Shown one piece after another: positions 36,519 to 45,626 of a stretch of DNA of 64,000 nucleotides. Position 1 is the first letter of the stretch. The number at the start of each line of letters is the position of its first letter. Under the pieces are notes generated by a model. It was not told where the DNA came from and ran no database searches. It worked only from the letters and a program-made list of their open reading frames with translations. A program made the translations under genes and the position numbers. Source of the DNA: Paenibacillus aquistagni (GTDB taxonomy: Bacteria; Bacillota; Bacilli; Paenibacillales; Paenibacillaceae); contig NZ_FXAZ01000005.1 in assembly GCF_900177815.1 (NCBI RefSeq), forward strand, positions 1 to 64,000. Reading direction: 5' to 3'.

Positions 36519-37862
36519 ATGGTCCAACAATGGGTAGTCAAAGAATTAAAAAAGAGATTAGTCGAACAACATCAAGAACGTCTCCACGAGTTCCTCAGCC
36601 GATATCAGCCCTATGATATCGCTCAAATGATGCTTGACCTGAAAGAGCATGAGCAGTTTGATCTGATTAACAGCATGTCTGCAGCATTCGCAGCGGAGGT
36701 GCTAGAATATGTCGAACCAGAGGTTCAATATCATATTTTAGATCGGGCTGAAGAAAGAACAGCCTTGATTCTAAATGAATTGTCCAGCGACAAGGTCGTC
36801 GATCTGATGCTGGCTATTCACCCTCATCAAGCTCAGATTCTGCTAAAGCTGCTTCCTGACGAGCATCGTCTAAAGATCGAAGCGTTGATGCGATACCCGG
36901 AGAAAACGGCGGGAAGCCTCGCAACAATCGATTACATCGCCGTACGCAGCAATTGGACGGTCGAACATACGCTTCAGCATATTCGCAAGGTCGGACAGGA
37001 TGCGGAGATGATCGCCTACATCTATATCATGGATTCCATCGGCAGACTGGTTGGGATCGCCTCGCTCAAGGATGTAATCCTTGCGGATGGTGGGCTTTGC
37101 ATAGAAGCTATTATGAAGAAGGATTTGATTACCGTCCCTGCTCAGATGGATCAGCAGGAGGTTGCGCAGCAATTATCCAATTATGATCTAGTCGCGCTCC
37201 CTGTCGTGACCGAAGAGCATCGGATGATCGGCATGATTACCGTCGATGATCTCATTGATGTCATCCATGAAGAAGCGACAGAGGATATTCAAAAATTAGG
37301 CGGCAGCGAGCCTTTGAATGTGCCTTATTTCGAAGCTTCCATCTGGAGCATATTTAAAAAGCGTCTCCCTTGGCTGCTCATCCTATTTGTTGCTGAAGCC
37401 TATACAGGTACGGTGCTGAAGCATTTTGAGGACACGCTTGAGCAGGTCGTAGCTCTCGCCTTCTTCGTGCCGCTGCTGGTGGGCACAGGCGGCAATACGG
37501 GTACACAGGTGGTTGCAACGATCATCCGCGCAGTTGGCGTAGGAGAGGTGAAATTCAAAGACATTTTCCGCGTCATAAAAAGGGAAGCGACTGTCGGGTT
37601 GTGCCTAGGTCTCATGATGGGGGTTGCAGGCTTGATCCGCGCTTCGATTCTAGGTGTAGGGTTTGAGGTGGCTCAGGTCGTCGCGATCACCATGTTATGC
37701 ATCGTGGTCTGGTCTTCCATCATCGCATCTGCCCTCCCGCTTATCATTCGAAAGCTGAAGCTTGATCCTGCTGTCGTATCCGGCCCGTTCATTACGACCT
37801 TTGTGGATGGCACCGGATTAGTGATCTATTTCATGGTAGCAAAAGCGGTCCTGAATCTGTAA
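36519..37862 (+). CDS. mgtE: Magnesium transporter MgtE
   Basis: 447 aa. N domain (residues 1-130), two CBS domains (about 135-255; MKKDLITVPAQM, ALPVVTEEHRMIGMITVDD) and five membrane helices at the C-terminus. Channel-lining signature GTGGNTGTQ near residue 325 and the conserved Asp/Gly-rich end GPFITTFVDGTGLVIYF. CBS and N domains close the pore when Mg is high. Transcription is also gated by the M-box in front of it, so two magnesium controls act on one protein. Confidence 0.96.
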   Translation: MVQQWVVKELKKRLVEQHQERLHEFLSRYQPYDIAQMMLDLKEHEQFDLINSMSAAFAAEVLEYVEPEVQYHILDRAEERTALILNELSSDKVVDLMLAIHPHQAQILLKLLPDEHRLKIEALMRYPEKTAGSLATIDYIAVRSNWTVEHTLQHIRKVGQDAEMIAYIYIMDSIGRLVGIASLKDVILADGGLCIEAIMKKDLITVPAQMDQQEVAQQLSNYDLVALPVVTEEHRMIGMITVDDLIDVIHEEATEDIQKLGGSEPLNVPYFEASIWSIFKKRLPWLLILFVAEAYTGTVLKHFEDTLEQVVALAFFVPLLVGTGGNTGTQVVATIIRAVGVGEVKFKDIFRVIKREATVGLCLGLMMGVAGLIRASILGVGFEVAQVVAITMLCIVVWSSIIASALPLIIRKLKLDPAVVSGPFITTFVDGTGLVIYFMVAKAVLNL

Positions 37863-38011
37863 TTCGTTCGTTTCTCTTGTGTCTCTAATCGCTGAGAGAT
37901 GCTTATGAAAGGCGAATAGAGAGGAAATCCGCGTGAAGATGAAAAATGAAGAATGCAACCATCACCATGATCAAGCTAGAGTTGTTGCCGATCTAACATC
38001 ATACTTTAAGA

Positions 38012-38044
38012 AAAGGTTCCAGCAAGAAGCCGGAACCTTTTTTT
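38012..38044 (+). terminator. Terminator of mgtE
   Basis: AAAGGTTCC (38012-38020) with GGAACCTTT (38032-38040), followed by T run. A 51-codon GTG frame at 37933 runs through it and is rejected. Confidence 0.85.
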
Positions 38045-38062
38045 CTTCACTAAATATTTGCT

Positions 38063-38461
38063 TTACGATTCCTTCAACTCACTCATGATATGCTTAAACG
38101 CATCGTTCATCTGGCTGTGAATATGCACATTTTTGCTGCTCGCCGCCTTCACTGCATAACTAGCAAAATTCAAGCCTGCGCCAAATAGCTGCAGGGCACC
38201 GTTAGCGAGATCGCCTTCCTTCAGCAGCTTCATTCCATCTCTCATGAAGTTCTGGCTCTCATCCCAGTGGCAATCCGCAATATCCTTATCTCCTGCATGA
38301 AATGCCTTTAGATTGTCTACGATCTGTTGGGCTGTCTCCTCTAAAATGGAGGCATCAAGCTCCATTAACATCTGGTTAATTGGCTTCACCAGTTGAGCAT
38401 ACAGGCTGTCGTAAGTCTCGCACGTTGCTTCAATCTCTTGTCTTAGGTTACCTTCATTCAT
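38063..38461 (-). CDS. Hypothetical helical protein, 132 aa
   Basis: I do not recognise the family. The ATG at 38461 follows GGAGG; the longer frame to 38494 lacks a ribosome-binding site. The protein is soluble and mostly helical, acidic, with a run of moderately hydrophobic residues (NGALQLFGAGLNFASYAVK) near its C-terminal third. Convergent with mgtE. No enzymatic motif seen. Confidence 0.65.
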   Translation of the reverse strand: MNEGNLRQEIEATCETYDSLYAQLVKPINQMLMELDASILEETAQQIVDNLKAFHAGDKDIADCHWDESQNFMRDGMKLLKEGDLANGALQLFGAGLNFASYAVKAASSKNVHIHSQMNDAFKHIMSELKES

Positions 38462-38720
38462 ACTAGATTCCTCCAACTTTAGGATATTCGTCATTCATGC
38501 TGCTTCCTTATTGATTACCCCCATTCAATCATTTTGACTGTTTTCGTGTCTTGAACGATACTTACCGTTCCGCTTTACAGATGTACTCCCGCAATGAAGA
38601 CAACCCATATCAAATGCAAATCGTGATTCACAAATGCCTTTAAGTAATTTCGTAAACGCTATCTATGTAATGATTGTGGGAAGTCGTTATTTAGACAATT
38701 ATCTAAGCTAAGAAGTGCAT

Positions 38721-38746
38721 AAAAAAGAGCCACAAGTTAGTGACTC
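38721..38746 (-). terminator. Terminator of the small L7/L12-like gene
   Basis: Minus strand GAGTCAC, loop TAACTT, GTGGCTC, then TTTTTT. Confidence 0.7.
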
Positions 38747-38754
38747 ACTCTAAT

Positions 38755-38916
38755 TTATGCTTCTGCTTTAAAAGCATCTACAAATTTTTTTGCCTCTATC
38801 AATGACATACCTGTTTCTTTTCTCAAAAACTTCACCGTTTTAACCACACCAATTGAATTCAATTTCTCTTTTACTGAGGCAATCAGTTTCTCATTATATA
38901 TTTCAGTATAGTCCAT
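38755..38916 (-). CDS. 53-aa protein resembling the C-terminal domain of ribosomal protein L7/L12
   Basis: ATG at 38916 behind GGAGGTG; stop TAA at 38755; own terminator behind it. The sequence has GVVKTVKFLRKETGMSLIEAKKFVDAF, the alternation KxxKxxR...TG(M/L)SLxEAKxxVD of the L7/L12 C-terminal domain. That domain recruits GTPases on the ribosome; free-standing copies are found in Bacillales without assigned role. Low GC compared with neighbours. Confidence 0.75.
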   Translation of the reverse strand: MDYTEIYNEKLIASVKEKLNSIGVVKTVKFLRKETGMSLIEAKKFVDAFKAEA

Positions 38917-39505
38917 TTTGTAACACCTCCTTCCAATCTATAAACTTTTATAGGAATACTTAACCCATTAGATTCAAAAATACCACAACTTAAAGTGAAA
39001 AATGCCGTCAAATGACGACACCTGCTTGTAAATATCACATTACTTTTCTACTTATACAAAATTCTATCTGTAATATTTTATACGAATATTTAACCCTTTA
39101 GTTTCAAATATACGTTTTCTGAAATTTATTTCATAAAAAGCAACAATATTTTCGAAAACAGCCATCATTTTTTAACGGATCGGATTCTCAGAACGGGCCG
39201 TTTGTAGGATGACAAACTCACCCACGAGGAACTTTGGACATGCCTCAAAAACATAAATAGCCCTTCCAATCTCCTACTGGAGAGCGAAAGGGCTAAAGGA
39301 CTGAAACGTTTGATTGATCGTTAGTTCAAGCTTAGCAATCTTTTGGGAATCGCTGTGAGTGGACTCGCATGTGCGGTAATGTGAGAGCGAGAAGCTTCCG
39401 CCCCCTCCAACTCAAAGAAGTGCCTCCATTCATGCGTTCAGTTATACCTATGCTTCATGTGCTCACGATGCCATACACTTCAAGCGCCTACGTCATCCCT
39501 GACGC
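38917..39505. other. Intergenic region with a terminator-like hairpin
   Basis: About 590 bases without gene. AT-rich first half. A hairpin TAGCCCTT...AAGGGCTA with inner CTCC/GGAG lies at about 39258-39296, without a clear T run on the nrdJ (minus) side. The rest shows nothing I can name. Confidence 0.45.
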
Positions 39506-42097
39506 TTAATTGCAGCGGCTGTACCCGCAGTTAGCGCATGTCTTGCAGCCTTCCACGTTCAGCAAGGATGCGGTGCCGCAGGATGGGCACAGGTCGCGTG
39601 AGTCCGCGGAGCCCTTCGCGCCAATGGTTACTGCCTTCGGCTCAACTTGCTCCATGGTCGCAGCAATAGGAGCGGGATCAATCCCATTGGGCTGAGAGCC
39701 CGTCTCATGGATATGCGTCTCAAGCGCCTTCGCCACCGCATCCGCGATGGATTCAACACGGTTGGCGCCAAATCCAATCGCGCCTGAGCCGCCAATGCCC
39801 TTCAAGTGCTTGATCAAGAGCTCAACCTTGTTGCCGTGGTCGCCATAGCGAAGGAACAAGGAGCATACGCGGCCAAGCGCTTCTGCCATCGCAAATACAT
39901 CAGAGCCCGCCTTCCCTACGTTCAAAAAGATCTCCGCTGGCGTATGATCGTAGTCGTTGATCGTAATATACGCCATGCCAAACGGCGTATTGATCTTATA
40001 CGTCGCACCGCGAAGCACCTGTGGCCGGCGCAGATACGCATTGCCGCTCGAAGAAGCGGACAGATCAACAACTGCAGGAGCGGGCTCGCTTGCCGCCGCA
40101 ATAGATGCAGGCTCGCTTGCTGGTTCAGCGTTTGGTTCTGGCTGAGCCGCCTCTTGCTTCTCAGCATCCTTCTTCTCAGTGGTCAGCACTTGCGTATCTC
40201 GGCTGCCATCGCGATAGATCGTTACCCCTTTGCATCCTAGATCGAAGGCCAATTCATAGAGGCTCTTCGTATCTTCGACCGTAAAGTCGTTCGGCGCATT
40301 GGCTGTCTTTGAGATCGAGCTGTCGACCCAGCGCTGAATCGCAGCTTGCACACGGATATGATCCTCTGCGTTCAGATCCATGGCTGTAATATAATAATCC
40401 GGCAGCGATTCGCCAGGATGCGCATCCAGCCATTCCTGCGCAATCGGCACGAACTGCTCGTCGAAGCCTAAGCGGCTTTGACGGAAGTACTTAAAGGCAA
40501 AGTATGGCTCGATTCCGGTTGAAGTGCCGACCATGGTTCCTGTCGAGCCCGTTGGCGCTTGGGTAATGACGGTTACATTGCGCATGCCGTGTTCGCGGAT
40601 CGATTCTCCAACTTCCGGATAGCGATCCACCATATTTTTCATAAATCCGCTCATCAAATATTTCTCAGCATCAAAAGCCTTGAAGGATCCCTTCTCACCG
40701 GCAATCTCGCTTGATGCAAGATACGATTCGCGAGCGATGAAGCCGTACAGCTTATCTAGGAATTCAAGCGATTCTGGCGAGCCGTAACGAATGCCAAGCT
40801 TAATCATCAGCTCCGCAAGGCCCATAGAGCCTAGGCCGACACGGCGCTCCGTCTGCTGATTCTCTTTGTTCTTTTCAAAATGATACGGCGTCTTGTCGAT
40901 GACGTTGTCCAGGAAACGAACAGAGTAGCGCGTCACCTTGCCAAGCTCATCCCAAGCGACATCATGCTTGTCCTCGTCATAGAACTTGGACAGATTGATG
41001 GCAGACAGATTGCATACTCCCCATGCTGGCAGCCCTTGCTCTCCGCAAGGGTTCGTACAAATGATCGGGTTGAAGTACCAGCTGTTCGACATCTGGTTGT
41101 AATATTCCATAAACACAACGCCTGGCTCAGCAGACTTCCATGCCGACTCGATAATCGTATGCCATACATCGCGAGCACGAACGGTACGATAAGGAATAAC
41201 GGCCTTGCCAAGGCTCTTCCACTTGTCGAGATCGCCATCCCACAGCTCGTCGTACTCCGGATCGGTCGTATCTGGGAAGACGAGCTCCCAATCAAGATCC
41301 TCCTTCACCGCCTTCATGAAGCCGTTGCTTACGCAGACGGACAGGTTCGCATTCGTTACTTGTCCTGCCGTTTGCTTAACCGTAATAAAGTCCTCAAGAT
41401 CTGGATGCCAGTCGTTGATCATAAGCATAAGCGCGCCGCGACGGCTGCCGCCCTGCTCAATCAGGCCAGTCGTATAGCTGAACAATCCGCCCCAGGATAC
41501 AGAGCCGCTGGAAGTTCCATTCACGCCGCGTACGATCGCGCGTCTAGGACGCAAGGAAGACAGGTTGATGCCAACGCCGCCCCCGCGAGCCATAATTTCT
41601 GTCATTTCCGACAGGGTCTCCATGATGCCGCCGCGGCTGTCCTTCGGAGAAGGAATAACATAGCAGTTGAACAAGGTCAGCTCATCGCTTGCTCCTGCAC
41701 CTGCAGCGATGCGTCCGCCGGGAACAAGCTTCCAATCGTCAAGGATATAGCGGAACTTATCTGTCCACTCCGCCTGCTTCTCCGGCACTTCCACAGAAGC
41801 CATGGCCTGTGCGAGACGATCCCACATCTCCTCAGGCGTCTTCTCAATCGTGAGCGTCAGCTTCTCAACGCTTGACTCCACAATATCTCCGCTTCTCACC
41901 TTAACAGATACCGTATTCCCGCGGCGCTCAATGACTTCCCCGACTTCCTTCGCAGGAAACTTCGGATCGTCTTTGGTTAGGACAAGCACGATATCCCCAA
42001 CTTTTGTCTGACTTGTATCTGCATTTTTTCTCGCATAGCGATCCAAAAAAATCTTCTCACTTAGGCCTTCCAAGCGCTGTTTCCCTGTATTCAACAC
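39506..42097 (-). CDS. nrdJ: Adenosylcobalamin-dependent ribonucleotide reductase (class II)
   Basis: About 863 aa. It makes deoxyribonucleotides from ribonucleotides using coenzyme B12 and needs neither oxygen nor a small subunit. Visible are FNCYVIPSPKDS with the first redox Cys, the thiyl-radical loop NPCGEQGLP, LRPRRA, and ITQAPTGSTGTMVGTSTG. A TSCPxxxDZ-like C-terminal part ends in a zinc ribbon CPSCGTASLL...CKTCANCGYSRC. A proline/alanine-rich linker (about 665-705) separates the domains. I chose the GTG at 42097 behind AGGAGGG; the frame extends to 42136 without support. Confidence 0.95.
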   Translation of the reverse strand: MLNTGKQRLEGLSEKIFLDRYARKNADTSQTKVGDIVLVLTKDDPKFPAKEVGEVIERRGNTVSVKVRSGDIVESSVEKLTLTIEKTPEEMWDRLAQAMASVEVPEKQAEWTDKFRYILDDWKLVPGGRIAAGAGASDELTLFNCYVIPSPKDSRGGIMETLSEMTEIMARGGGVGINLSSLRPRRAIVRGVNGTSSGSVSWGGLFSYTTGLIEQGGSRRGALMLMINDWHPDLEDFITVKQTAGQVTNANLSVCVSNGFMKAVKEDLDWELVFPDTTDPEYDELWDGDLDKWKSLGKAVIPYRTVRARDVWHTIIESAWKSAEPGVVFMEYYNQMSNSWYFNPIICTNPCGEQGLPAWGVCNLSAINLSKFYDEDKHDVAWDELGKVTRYSVRFLDNVIDKTPYHFEKNKENQQTERRVGLGSMGLAELMIKLGIRYGSPESLEFLDKLYGFIARESYLASSEIAGEKGSFKAFDAEKYLMSGFMKNMVDRYPEVGESIREHGMRNVTVITQAPTGSTGTMVGTSTGIEPYFAFKYFRQSRLGFDEQFVPIAQEWLDAHPGESLPDYYITAMDLNAEDHIRVQAAIQRWVDSSISKTANAPNDFTVEDTKSLYELAFDLGCKGVTIYRDGSRDTQVLTTEKKDAEKQEAAQPEPNAEPASEPASIAAASEPAPAVVDLSASSSGNAYLRRPQVLRGATYKINTPFGMAYITINDYDHTPAEIFLNVGKAGSDVFAMAEALGRVCSLFLRYGDHGNKVELLIKHLKGIGGSGAIGFGANRVESIADAVAKALETHIHETGSQPNGIDPAPIAATMEQVEPKAVTIGAKGSADSRDLCPSCGTASLLNVEGCKTCANCGYSRCN

Positions 42098-42140
42098 GAA
42101 CGCCCTCCTGTACACATAGGTTTTCAACAACCGCACATTA

Positions 42141-42187
42141 TCTATATTTAGTATATTATCATATGTATCCCATACAACATATTGTGC
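42141..42187. promoter_or_regulatory. Two NrdR-box-like sites before nrdJ
   Basis: Minus strand CACAATATGTTGTAT (about 42186-42172) and ACTAAATATAGATA (about 42152-42139) resemble the NrdR box ACACwATATATwGTGT; centres are about 33 bp apart, near three helical turns, as usual for NrdR. A TTGTAT / TAATAT promoter overlaps. They are imperfect matches. Confidence 0.45.
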
Positions 42188-42467
42188 GCCTTAGCTATTT
42201 TACTATACTGACTGCTTGTTTTCTAATGGGGATAGATGGATGGAGCGAGGTGCAAATCCAATGTAGCGGTAACAATCTGTAGATTGCTCTATGAATCTCA
42301 ACGATGCTTTAAATTCAAAGACGTCTGCTACAAAATACGAACAGATCATGACAATTCCGTGAGCAAGCAGCAAGAAACTTCAATTCAGCGCGAGGAAGTT
42401 ATGAATATCGCAAAAGAGGCGCATACTACATCTACATCATATCATCTATCCTTGGGAGGACGGACAC
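42188..42467. other. Leader region before yqhH, no gene seen
   Basis: About 280 bases between the nrdJ promoter and the helicase gene. An open plus frame from 42236 overlaps yqhH out of frame and is rejected. No riboswitch recognised, although gcv-type leaders are known near yqhH in Bacillus. Confidence 0.4.
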
Positions 42468-44243
42468 GTGAACAACGGATATTCGCCGCTCGCAACTTCA
42501 AGTATGGTACCTGTTCGCTTCGACAAGAGCTGGATCGAAACCTTCCACAGCCGTATGGAGCGCAATGGTCCATGGGATGATTGGACCTGCTTCCAGCTTG
42601 CCTATGAGGCTGAGCAGGCGAAGCGCATCCACTCCTTCGACGAGCTCCAGTGCCTGAACCATCTGACGAATGTCGAGCCGCTGCCGCATCAATTGGACAC
42701 TGCTCGCAAGGTGCTGCATGAGATGCGCGGCCGAGCGATCCTTGCCGATGAGGTTGGACTAGGCAAGACCATTGAAGCCGGGCTTGTGCTAAAAGAATAT
42801 ATGATTCGCGGGCTTGTCAAAAAAGTGCTGATTCTCGTTCCCGCCTCACTCGTGCTGCAGTGGGTGCGAGAACTGAACCATAAATTCGGCATCCCTGCGA
42901 TCGCTCAAAAGAAAGAGTACCACTGGGGTTCTGAGGTCGTGGTCGCCTCAATGGATACCGCGAAACGCGAGCCGCATCGTGCCCATCTGCTCAATCAAGA
43001 CATCGATATGCTGATTATTGACGAGGCGCACAAGCTGAAGAACAAGAAAACGACAAACTATCAATTTATTGTACAGCTTCGCAAGAAATACTGCATGCTG
43101 CTCACCGCAACACCGGTACAGAACGATATGAATGAACTCTATAATTTGATTACGCTGCTGAAGCCAGGCCAGCTGGGCGCTCAAGGCGAATTCAGCGCTA
43201 ATTATATGCATGACAAACGTGTGCCTAAAAATGAAAGCGCGCTTCAAAGCACCTTGTCCAAGGTTATGATTCGCAACCGTCGCGGCGAAGGCAGCGTGCA
43301 GTTTACGAAGCGCATTGTTAAAAATGTGCCGCTGGAGCTCTCTCCAGAGGAGCAAGCGTTGTATGATGGCGTAACGCAATTCATTCGCGAACAATATAAA
43401 GAGAACGGGCAGGATATTGGAAGCATGTTCTCCATGATTACGCTGCAGCGAGAAGTATGCTCAAGCCGTGATGCCGTGTTCGTTACCCTCGTGAATCTAG
43501 CGAAGAAGCTGCCCGAGAATTCCCCTGTACGCGAGCGAATATGGGACCTGATAGACCTAATTAAAAGCATAACGGCCAACACCAAAGCAGAAACAGCCAT
43601 GGAATTGATTCGAGGCATGGATGACAAGGTGATTGTTTTTACGGAATATCGTGCAACCCAGGAGTATTTGATGCAGTACTTCCACAAGCACGGCCTGATG
43701 GCTGTTCCATACAGGGGGGGCATGAATCGCGGCAAGAAGGATTGGATGATGGACCTCTTTCGCGGACGCGCTCAAGTAATGATTGCGACAGAAGCCGGGG
43801 GCGAAGGCATTAACCTGCAATTCTGCCACCATATGATCAACTTCGATCTTCCTTGGAATCCCATGCGTGTCGAGCAGCGTATCGGCCGCGTGCATCGTTT
43901 AGGACAATCCCAAGATGTGAAGATCTATAATCTGTCTACAAGAGGGACCATTGAGGAACATATTCTTAATCTGCTACACGAGAAGATCAATATGTTTGAG
44001 AGTGTGATTGGCCGATTGGATATGATTCTTGAACGCTTTGAGGAGCAGAACAATCTGGAGCGAAGCATCTCCCGCATTCTTATGGAAGCAAGCTCTGAAG
44101 ACGAGATTCGCACACAAGTGGACTCTCTCGGACAATCATTGACTTCCATTAAGGAGGCGTTCAATGGCGCTTCTGCTGTCAGCGAAGAGCAATCTCGCAT
44201 CCAATCATTCCTCAAACAGTACAGCAACGGGACGGAGGTATAG
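42468..44243 (+). CDS. yqhH: SNF2-family helicase YqhH
   Basis: 591 aa. Superfamily 2 Swi2/Snf2 ATPase: Walker A ILADEVGLGKTIEAG near residue 93, DEAH box LIIDEAHKLKN, motif III LLTATPVQND, and C-terminal helicase motifs (VFTEYRAT, ATEAGGEGINLQFC, RIGRVHRLGQ). Likely acts on nucleic acid-protein complexes like RapA, with no direct evidence of target. GTG start behind GGGAGGA. It is followed 2 bp later by yqhG, as in B. subtilis. Confidence 0.92.
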   Translation: MNNGYSPLATSSMVPVRFDKSWIETFHSRMERNGPWDDWTCFQLAYEAEQAKRIHSFDELQCLNHLTNVEPLPHQLDTARKVLHEMRGRAILADEVGLGKTIEAGLVLKEYMIRGLVKKVLILVPASLVLQWVRELNHKFGIPAIAQKKEYHWGSEVVVASMDTAKREPHRAHLLNQDIDMLIIDEAHKLKNKKTTNYQFIVQLRKKYCMLLTATPVQNDMNELYNLITLLKPGQLGAQGEFSANYMHDKRVPKNESALQSTLSKVMIRNRRGEGSVQFTKRIVKNVPLELSPEEQALYDGVTQFIREQYKENGQDIGSMFSMITLQREVCSSRDAVFVTLVNLAKKLPENSPVRERIWDLIDLIKSITANTKAETAMELIRGMDDKVIVFTEYRATQEYLMQYFHKHGLMAVPYRGGMNRGKKDWMMDLFRGRAQVMIATEAGGEGINLQFCHHMINFDLPWNPMRVEQRIGRVHRLGQSQDVKIYNLSTRGTIEEHILNLLHEKINMFESVIGRLDMILERFEEQNNLERSISRILMEASSEDEIRTQVDSLGQSLTSIKEAFNGASAVSEEQSRIQSFLKQYSNGTEV

Positions 44244-44245
44244 AT

Positions 44246-45379
44246 ATGGTGATGAATACCGAACAGATCGAGCACTTTGTCATGCGATACTTGGAATCCA
44301 TGGAATGTCAGGTCATGGAGAAGACGCCAGTCTACGTCACGGTAAAGCTGTCCGAACAAGCGGATCGCGCGCTTACAAATCGCCCGTACTACTGGGGATT
44401 TGTTGATCGTACAGGCGCAGAGCCAGAAACCATGCGCTTCACCTTTGTCTTCGATCCTGCCAAGCTCCCCCCCGAGAGAGGACCTGTCAGCTACGTCACA
44501 GCTCCTGCGGGCCAGCCTCCTGCTTCTGGGGGTACAAATCAGCCCGATGGCGGGCAGGATTCCATCATGGGACGGTACTTCGGGGTTGCTCCAGCCTTCA
44601 CAGGAGGCGGAGGAGGAATTGGACGGATCCCAAGAGAGAATGTGCATTATGGCAGTCCTCGTTTAGAGAGCATGATGCGTGCTGCCGCGGAGCAGGGACG
44701 CTTCATCGCGCTGTTTGATCAAGGTTATGCCGAGCATCGTCCGATATCGCGCGGGCCAAAGCGCTCATTAGCCTATGAGCCGTGGCTGATGCTGAATCTC
44801 AAAGTTGAGTTCGCATGCGACTTGAAGCGTGAAGAGATTCATTCTCTTGGCATTTCATTATACAACGGAGCTATACAAGAAGAATTTATGGAGCAGCTGC
44901 AGCAGCGGGATATGTCGCCGAAGCTCCCGAATCATGTGCATACCGTGCCGTCACGCTTCACCGTCGATCAGGGAATCCTGCTCATCGAAGACCATCTCAA
45001 TGAGCTGCTGAAGGACATCGATCTCACCTGGGCGATTGAGGCCAGTGAGCGTCTTGAAGAAGAGCTCGATCTGCTGGATGCATACTACATTCCATTGCTT
45101 AAGCAAGAGCAAGAGCAAGAAGCAGCACGCGCAGCTCAAGAAGCAGCTCCAGCAGTTGTTCCAACGATCATAAACAAACCTCCTTCTTCGCTGATCCCGC
45201 CAGAAGACAAAGAACAACTGAAGGAAAGCGAACAGGAGCAAACAGAATCCTCCGTTCCGATGAGCATTCAGGAGCAATACAATATGAGGCGCAAGGAGCT
45301 GGAATGGCAATTTGAGCCTCGAATCGAAATACACCTCATTAATGCGGCTCTGGTCCATCTCCCACATGAGCAGTCCTGA
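44246..45379 (+). CDS. yqhG: YqhG family protein
   Basis: 377 aa. It starts two bases behind yqhH with GACGGAGG overlapping the helicase end, so the two are translationally linked. N-terminal IEHFVMRYLESMEC and PYYWGFVDRTG match YqhG of Bacillus; a Gly/Pro-rich insertion is at about 85-125 and an Ala/Gln/Glu-rich, probably disordered coiled segment at about 290-345. Biochemical role unknown; the constant pairing with yqhH suggests a partner of the helicase. Confidence 0.88.
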   Translation: MVMNTEQIEHFVMRYLESMECQVMEKTPVYVTVKLSEQADRALTNRPYYWGFVDRTGAEPETMRFTFVFDPAKLPPERGPVSYVTAPAGQPPASGGTNQPDGGQDSIMGRYFGVAPAFTGGGGGIGRIPRENVHYGSPRLESMMRAAAEQGRFIALFDQGYAEHRPISRGPKRSLAYEPWLMLNLKVEFACDLKREEIHSLGISLYNGAIQEEFMEQLQQRDMSPKLPNHVHTVPSRFTVDQGILLIEDHLNELLKDIDLTWAIEASERLEEELDLLDAYYIPLLKQEQEQEAARAAQEAAPAVVPTIINKPPSSLIPPEDKEQLKESEQEQTESSVPMSIQEQYNMRRKELEWQFEPRIEIHLINAALVHLPHEQS

Positions 45380-45626
45380 GCCGCGTTTTTCTGTAACCAT
45401 ACGACATTTCCTTCATGTATTCTTGTATCTGTTCTGAAAATAGGCGAGCTTAGGCGCATAAGCGCCATAACCTGTCAAAATTAGAAGCTGACAAAAGCAA
45501 TTTGTCTTCTCTCGTACGACAGCCTTTGTATGGACAGTACCCTAAAATAAAGAATAAATACGTCTAATTCGGGTACAGAATGAATAGTATGGAATGTTGT
45601 GGACAATGAAGAGGTGATCCTATCTA

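Noticed and set aside
37933-38090. Short GTG frame behind mgtE (about 51 codons)
   Set aside because: It runs through a strong terminator hairpin and has no recognised product.
42236-42580. 114-codon plus frame before yqhH
   Set aside because: Overlaps yqhH out of frame; the yqhH GTG has the proper ribosome-binding site.
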